Below, piece by piece: positions 58,070 to 64,000 of a stretch of DNA of 64,000 bases. The position numbers were made by a program, and so were the translations under genes. This DNA comes from Ovis canadensis (lineage: Eukaryota; Chordata; Mammalia; Artiodactyla; Bovidae), in NCBI RefSeq assembly GCF_042477335.2, contig NC_091260.1, positions 52,471,001 to 52,535,000 of the forward strand, given 5' to 3'. The notes under the pieces are model-generated. The model was not told the DNA's origin, made no database searches, and worked only from the letters and a program-made list of their open reading frames with translations. Position 1 is the stretch's first letter, and every line of letters begins with the position of its first letter.

Positions 58070-59823
58070 ATAGCACCATTCCCCAGGTGACCAGTCATTT
58101 ATTTGGTAGCAGGTTGGTTACTTTGAACTACTGCCATCATGGAAGGGCCAGAATATATCTTTACTGGAACAGATACTCTGGATGCAGATTTGCATTTCCT
58201 GCATGCAATGCTTCTGCCAAAACTACCATCTGGGGACTTAGAGAATGCCTTATCCACCATCATGATATTCCACACAATATTGCTTCATATCAAGGAAATC
58301 ACTTCACAGCAAAGGAAGTATGACAATGGACCCAGGCTCGTGGAAATCAACATTTTAGGATAATTAGTGAAAGTCGCTCAGTCGTATCTGATTCTTTGTG
58401 ACCTCATGGATTATAGAGTCCGTGGAATGATCCAGGCCAGAATACTGGAGTGGGTAGCTTTTCCCTTCCCCAGGGGATATTCCCAATCCAGGGATCGAAC
58501 TCAGGTCTCCCCCATTGCTGGCGGATTCTCTACCAGCTGAGCTACAAAGGAAGCCCCAGAACACTGGAATGGGTAGCCTATCCCTTCTCCAGCGGATCTC
58601 CCCAACCCAGGAATCGAACCGGTGTCTCCTGCATTGCAGGTGGGCTCTTTACCAACTGAGCTATCAGGGAAGCCTTAGGATGGTTGCCCAGCATCCTAAA
58701 GTAGCTAGCTTGAGAAAATAGTGGGCTGCCTTTGAAGACTCTGTTACAGTGTCAGCTAGGTGGCAATACTTTGCAAGGCTGGGCCAAGCTTCTCCAGAAG
58801 GCTGTATATTCTTTGAATCAGCATCCAGTATATGGTGCTGTTTCTCCAATAGTCAGGATTCACAGGTCTAGGAATCAAGGGATGGAAATGTGAGTACCAT
58901 CACTCATCATTATCCCTATGATCCACTAACAAAATTTCTGCTTCCTGTTACCACAACTGTATGTTCTGCTGGTCTAAAGGTCTTAGTTCTAGAGGGATGA
59001 ATGCATTCATTAGGAGACACAATGATTCCACTGAAGTGGAAGTTGAGACCACCTCTTGGTCATTTGGGTTCCTCCTGCCTTTGAATCAAAAGACAGGGAA
59101 AGGAGTTACTATGCTCACTGGGGTGATTGCTCCTGATCCCTCAGGACAGGAGTACTACTCCACAGTGGAAGTCAGGAGAGTCTTTTTGGAATAGAGCAGG
59201 TCCCTTAGGGCTTCTCTTAGTAGTACTGTGCTGTATGATTAAGATCAATGAAAAGCTACAACATCCCAATCCAGGCCAGATTAGGATTGACCCATTCAGG
59301 AATGAAGGTTTGGGCCACTTTCCTAGATAAAGAATCATTACCAGCTGAGGTGCTTCTTGAAGACAAAAGGGATATAGATTGGGTAGTAGAAAAAGATAGA
59401 TATAAATACCAGCCATGACCACACGAACAGTTACAGAAATTAGGACTGAAATTGTAATGAGAATTTCCTTATTTCATAAATACATTTGTGTATGTGTGTG
59501 TATACACATATTCATATTAAGCAACTGTCTTTGTTTTCTTTACTATTTTATTTTCTTATCATGTAACATAAGATGTATTAGCTTTATATCAGCCATTAAG
59601 GATCATCAAATTTACCTCATGGCTTTCCAGTTATGGGATACTGCAAGGCGAGTCAACATCCTGAAGGACTTCACCTCCTCTTCTGGGGAAGGGATTAGTG
59701 TCTTTTCAGCTGTAACCAGGAAAGCTGTATCATGTCAGGTAGAATGATGACCATGTTATTGTCTTCATTTGAAGATTAATGAGGTGTGTATAGATATCAA
59801 GTTGATGAGAAGTGGATTTATTA
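58070..59823 (+). pseudogene. ERV-L internal remnant: integrase piece and dUTPase-like part
   Basis: Near 58300 a broken frame reads QGNHFTAKEV, which fits the integrase core of ERV-L. Around 59050-59110 the text SFGFLLPLNQKTGKGVTML fits the dUTPase-like domain found after pol in this group. The frame changes near 59180 and stops are frequent. A double SINE (58364-58677) splits the two parts. This is an old dead copy, and none of it can be expressed as an intact protein. Confidence 0.7.
58364..58677 (-). mobile_element. Two Bov-tA copies in a row (composite SINE)
   Basis: A complete - strand Bov-tA (to about 58558) is followed by a second truncated unit (58559-58677) with its own tRNA head. 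The short repeat TTAGGAT on both sides (near 58356 and 58675) may be the target-site duplication. Confidence 0.8.
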
Positions 59824-60385
59824 TGGTGACTTTTGTGTCAGCTTGACTGGGCTGCTGCTGCTGCTAAGTCACTTCAGTCGTGTCCAACTCTGTGCGACCC
59901 CATAGACGGCAGCCCACCAGGCTCCCCCATCCCTGGGATTCTCCAGGCAAGAACACTGGAGTGGGTTGCCATTTCCTTCTCCAATGCATGAAAGTGAAAA
60001 GTGAAAGGGAAGTTGCTCAGTCATGTCTGACCCGGACTGCAGCCTACCAGGCTCCTCCATCCATGGGATTTTCCAGGCAAGAGTACTGGAGTGGGGTGAA
60101 GGATGCCTAAATAGCTGGCAGAACATTATTTCTGAGTGTGTCTGTGAGGGTGTTTACAGGAGAGATGAGCATCTGAATCAGTCGACTGAGTAAAGAAGTT
60201 CCACCCTCTCCAGTATGGGTAGACATTGCCCAGTCCTTCAGGGTCCAGATAGATCAATAACAGACACCCTGCCCCCCACCAAAAAAAAGGCAGCAGAAGG
60301 GTGTATTCTGTATTTTGAGTTGAGAAATCCATCTCCTGTCCTTGGACATCACATAGTTGTTTTAGATTCTCAGTCTGATAATTCC
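59824..60385 (+). mobile_element. Truncated 3' LTR (MLT2 type)
   Basis: It starts TGGTGACTTTTGTGTCAGCT and resumes after a SINE at 60098 (ATGCCTAAATAGCTGGCAGA to about 60385). The matching stretch of the 5' LTR (GTGTGTCTGTGAAGG against GTGTGTCTGTGAGGG) confirms the pair. The right half of the LTR is missing at a SINE junction. Confidence 0.75.
59851..60097 (-). mobile_element. BOV-A2 SINE nested in the 3' LTR
   Basis: A - strand BOV-A2 has a GCTGCTGCTGCT start and a two-unit bridge. The second unit has a small internal deletion near 60030. Confidence 0.87.
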
Positions 60386-60592
60386 AGTGGCTCAGACGGC
60401 AAACAGTCTGCCTGCAGTGCAGGAGATCCAGGTTCGATCCTTTGGTCGGGAAGATCCCCTGGAGAAGGAAATGGCAACCCACTCCAGTATTCTTGCCTGG
60501 AAAATCCCATGGGCAGAGGAGCCTGGCAGTATAGTCCATGGGGTCACAAAGAATTGGACACGACTGAGCCACTTCATTTTCCATTTCTAAGT
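60385..60592 (+). mobile_element. Bov-tA SINE at the 3' LTR break
   Basis: A + strand Bov-tA (CAGTGGCTCAGACGGCAAAC to GAGCCACTTCATTTTCC) lies where the LTR sequence stops. Confidence 0.87.
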
Positions 60593-62111
60593 AAGTCAGA
60601 TGCTGATGATTGTTCTGTCTATTTAAATTATAGTCTTTGACTTTTAGTATGCCTAGTATTTCTTCTTGATAGTTGGGCATGATGTGTTGTATAAAAGGAA
60701 CTGCTCCAAACAGGCCTTTAGTAATGGGTAGTAAGGTGCTGGAGGAAGGGAAGCATGGTATAATGCTGTGCTTTGGTGAGCCCAGGCCTCGGGACTGGGA
60801 ACTCTACAAGTGCTCCTCAGTCCCCTTTCCCTCAGATGGGACAGCATGGAGGAGGCTGAAGTTGGATATTTCCATCTTCTCAGGTTGGTTAGGCTCTGGG
60901 GAAAAAACTCAATATTTAGGGTCTCGTTTAAAAAAAAAAAGTTTCTCTTGAAGGCAGGCCTTGTTAAGCAGGATGCTCTGGTATATTTTTTAAATAGCTA
61001 CTTTCCCCCTCTCCCTGCTGCAAGCAAGGGGTATTTTTCTCCAGTGTTCACTGTGAAAACCTGATAAAGTTCCTGGAGATAAAAATATAAAGTGTGGGGG
61101 ATCCCCTATGATTGAGTAACCTTGGAATTTTTAACTCTCTTAATTTTTAATTAAAATTTTAAAATTTTTGCCCACACTGAGCTTCCAGAAATTCATCAAC
61201 TACAGTTCAGGTTTTCTTAACCCCAGTACTGGTTCCTGTCAAGAAGGTGATCTGTTCCGGTAAACTGTGATTCTCTGTATTCACCTGTTTCTCCAGTTTC
61301 AGAGGCATCAGTTGACTTGTGACCCATGACCTCACTTCTCTGACAGATCAAAGACGAGTTAGTGATTTTTCAGTTTGATCAGCTTCTGTATTGTTAGAAT
61401 GGATTGATGATTTCCAAATTCCTACACACTGAACCAAATACTGAAAGCCTTTGCTTAGGTTTCAATGCTTATTTTAATTTTTAGTCTGGATTCCTTGGGG
61501 TGAGCCCTGTGTCTGCCTAGCTAGTGTTGACCCACTGACTTGGGAAGAGGTTGTGCTCAAATGCCTCTAGGTGCTATGTCTTTCATCCTCTGTTGAATGA
61601 TCTGTATGTAGATTGGGGAATGCATTCAAAGCTCTACCACATTTCAAGTCTCCTTTGGTTACTTTTTGCTGGACCCTCCAGTGTCCCCTGTATGTGTATG
61701 TGGTTTCCCAGATGGCCAGAAATGTTAGGAGAGCTTATTTAGCCTTTTTATGGTTCTCTCATTTCAAGGTTCTTTCAGTTAAAATTGATGACTGGCCTGC
61801 TACTGACACCAACCAGTACAGCATACTCAGGCTAACAATTATCAGGCATTCCCCAATTCATTTCTTACTACGCTGGCCACTTTTATCTGATAAATCTGTA
61901 GGCTTTTGTCCCATGCTTTAAACGAGTCACTAGCCTCCTCTGCCAGCAAAGGTGCTGGTTTTCTCAGCTAGCCTCATGTTGATAAAATTGTGTTCTTCAA
62001 GGACTGAGCTGGGGCTGTGGATGGGCGGGAGCAGCTCCAGGCAAGATGCCAAAAAGACTCACTCTTTACCTAAAGCTCTAACAGTTTTTCGAGAACGATT
62101 TGCAATTTGTT
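60593..62111. other. TTC23L intron, probably old L1 remains
   Basis: This is low-complexity-poor, moderately AT-rich text with no exon. Its long purine/pyrimidine phrases (60.6-61.5 kb) look like an old L1 3' region, but I cannot prove it. Confidence 0.35.
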
Positions 62112-62119
62112 ATCTGCTT

Positions 62120-62376
62120 GGCACCCCACTCCAGTACTCTTGCCTGGAAAATCCCATGGATGGAGGAGCCTGGTGGGCTGCAGTCCATGGGGTCACTAAG
62201 TTGGACATGACTGAGTGACTTCACTTTCACCTTTCGCTTTCATGCATTGGAGAAGGAAATGGCAACCCACTCCAGTGTTCTTGCCTGGAGAATCCCAGGG
62301 ATGGGGGAGCCTGGTGGGCTGCCGTCTATAAGGTCGCACAGAGTCGGACACGACTGAAGTGACTTAGCAAAAAAAA
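62120..62376 (+). mobile_element. BOV-A2 SINE
   Basis: A + strand two-unit BOV-A2 ends GAAGTGACTTAGC and an A-run, flanked by ATCTGCTT at 62112-62119 and 62377-62384. Confidence 0.88.
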
Positions 62377-62559
62377 ATCTGCTTATCTTTTTATCATTTT
62401 ATTCAGTTTGTGTGCATGTGTGTGTGTGTTATGTATGTTAAGAGGTTATACAGAACTACTCACAAAGCCACAGCCAGAAGTCTCTCCCTCTGTTTATATT
62501 TTGATGCAGTTTTTCTTACTCTGCAGTTCATTTTTCATGTTTATATAAATGTAACTATA

Positions 62560-62776
62560 GGGCTTACCTCCTACCTCAGTCGGTAAATAATCTGCCTGTA
62601 ATGCAGGAGACCTGGGTTCAGTTCCTGGGTCCAGAAGATCCCCTGGAGAAGGAAATGGCAACCCACTGCAGTATTCTTGCCTGGAAAATCCCATGGACAG
62701 AGGAGCCTGGGGGGCTACAGTCCAAGGGGTTGCAAAGAGTCAGACACTACTTAGCAACTAAACCATCACATTCACT
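62560..62776 (+). mobile_element. Bov-tA SINE
   Basis: A + strand Bov-tA runs from GGGCTTACCTCCTACCTCAG to the end near CACATTCAC. Confidence 0.85.
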
Positions 62777-62839
62777 TTCTGTGTCCTAAAAGTGCAAGTT
62801 ATTTTTCCTTAATGCTTTTTCAATATTTATTTAGTTTAT

Positions 62840-63146
62840 TTTTGACTGTACTGGGCCTTTGTTCCTCTGTGTGGGCTTTTCTCTAGTTGCAGCAAGCGGG
62901 GGCTATTCTTGAGTTGCGGTGTGTGGGCTTCCCATTTCAGTAGCTTCTCTCGCTGCAGAGCACTTCATCTAGGTTTGCAGGCTTAGTAGTTGTGGCTCAC
63001 GGACTCTGGAGTAATGGCTCAGCAGTTGTGGCTCATCGGTTTAGTTGCCTTGTGGCATGTGGGATCTTCTCAGAGCAGGGATGAAACCTGTGTCCCCTGC
63101 ACTGGGAGATGGATTCTTAACCACTGGACCACTAGGGAAGCCCCTT
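62840..63146 (-). mobile_element. CHR-1-type SINE
   Basis: The long form of the tRNA-derived CHR SINE reads on the - strand, with GTTGTGGCTC repeats and the head TTCTTAACCACTGGACCACT then AGGGAAGCCCC. Confidence 0.88.
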
Positions 63147-63201
63147 AAGGCTGCTTTCTAAAATTTAACCTTTTCTTTATTTGTAAAATCTAGCCCTTTT
63201 A

Positions 63202-63314
63202 TTTCGGTCATACTTTGATAACTACAAGATCTCAGTCCCCTGACCAGGACTGATTCCAGGCCATGGCAGTGAAAACCTGGAATCCTAACCACTGGTCAAC
63301 CAAGGAACTCCTAT
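63202..63314 (-). mobile_element. CHR-type SINE with 15-bp target-site duplication
   Basis: A short - strand SINE (GATCTCAGTCCCCTGACCAG to CCAAGGAACTCC) is flanked by perfect AATCTAGCCCTTTTA at 63187-63201 and 63315-63329. Confidence 0.92.
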
Positions 63315-63487
63315 AATCTAGCCCTTTTAAATACTACAAAATTCTATATAGCTAATATACCAAATTTTCCTTTCATTTCTTGATAAAGTTGTTTATAATA
63401 TTTCACAGTTACAAATACTGCCAAAGTGAAATCCTTATACATGTTTCCTTTTCAATTTTATTAGATATATCAAATGGGTCCCTTAAT

Positions 63488-64000
63488 TTCAAATCAGATT
63501 GATTATATTCTTTGCAGCCAAAGATGGAGAAGCTCTATACAGTCAGCAAAAACAAGACTGGGAGCTGACTGTGGCTCAGATCATGAACTCCTTATTGCCA
63601 AATTCAGACTTAAATTGAAGAGAGTAGGGAAAACCACTAGACCATTCAGGTATGACCTTAATCAAATCCCTTACAATTATATAGTAGAAGTGACAAATAG
63701 ATTCAAGGGATGAGATCTGATAGATATAGTGTCTGAAGAACTATGGATGGAGGTTCGTGACATTGTATAGGAGGCAGTAATCAAAACCATCGCCAAGAAA
63801 AAGAAATGCAAAAAGGAAAAATGGCTGTCTGAGGAGGCCTTACAAATAGCTGTGAAAAGAAGAAAAACTAAAGGCAAAGGAGAAAAGGAAAGATATACCC
63901 ATTTGAATGCAGAGTTCCAAAGAACAGGAAGGAGAGATAAGAAAGCCTTCCTCAGTGATCAATGCTATGAAACAGAGGGGGAAAAAGAATGGGAAAGACT
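63488..64000 (+). mobile_element. BovB LINE, runs off the right edge
   Basis: This + strand BovB starts in the late endonuclease region ([20 protein letters not shown] visible) and continues into the linker. It is still open at the window's end. Confidence 0.9.

Larger units (their letters stand above)
54926..60385 (+). mobile_element. Broken ERV-L provirus with MLT2-type LTRs, heavily interrupted
   Basis: A + strand ancient endogenous retrovirus. The parts, in order, are the 5' LTR (54926-57750, split), a leucine-tRNA-type primer site (57755-57768), a small pol remnant with an integrase piece (about 58070-58360), a dUTPase-like 3' part (about 58680-59300) and a truncated 3' LTR (from 59824). 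No gag, protease or RT region is seen. ERV-L elements normally lack env, and none is seen. At least six younger insertions cut it. All frames are broken, so it is not functional. Confidence 0.75.

Noticed and set aside
1-64000. CRISPR-like arrays, operons or bacterial/phage systems
   Set aside because: All repeats are explained as mammalian transposons, microsatellites or short local duplications. Genes are intron-bearing vertebrate genes.

Overview
Host and locus. The window is nuclear DNA of a ruminant, almost certainly a bovid. It is crowded with BovB (RTE-clade) LINE copies, Bov-tA and BOV-A2 SINEs and tRNA-derived CHR SINEs, a combination typical of Bovidae. Four vertebrate genes are readable. 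DNAJC21 (first coding exon, - strand), BRIX1 (complete, 10 coding exons, - strand), RAD1 (complete, 5 coding exons, + strand) and TTC23L (three 3'-side exons, - strand) lie in the same order and relative orientation as at human 5p13, read in reverse. The sequence does not separate cattle from its close relatives. Nothing looks bacterial or viral apart from an ancient broken ERV-L provirus, and I found no new multi-gene system. Layout. 1-5105: intron 1 of DNAJC21, with an L2 relic and one SINE. 5106-5202: DNAJC21 coding exon 1, inside a CpG island (about 4.8-5.65 kb) with GGGGCC-like and 22-bp GC-box tandem repeats. 5.65-9.5 kb: spacer between DNAJC21 and the 3' end of BRIX1, holding a BovB inserted into an older SINE. 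9535-18250: BRIX1. 18251-19008: shared CpG-rich interval between the head-to-head BRIX1 and RAD1. 19009-25209: RAD1 coding exons, with a 3' UTR probably reaching about 26.9 kb. 26.9-41.7 kb: RAD1-TTC23L interval with L2, MIR, SINE and BovB copies. 41719-52038: three consecutive TTC23L coding exons. 52.04-64 kb: an upstream TTC23L intron, almost entirely transposons. How the genes relate. BRIX1 is a nucleolar 60S assembly factor and DNAJC21 is a J-domain co-chaperone also tied to 60S maturation. RAD1 is a subunit of the 9-1-1 DNA-damage clamp. TTC23L is a TPR protein. The splice model for each complete gene keeps frame at every junction: 1062 nt (353 aa plus stop) for BRIX1 and 840 nt (279 aa plus stop) for RAD1. 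Best structures. Outside the genes the interest is in transposon archaeology: a BovB with the inverted 5' end of twin priming and a 13-bp target-site duplication, a BovB carrying three later insertions, an ERV-L provirus cut by at least six later insertions, and a roughly 260-bp fold-back palindrome.
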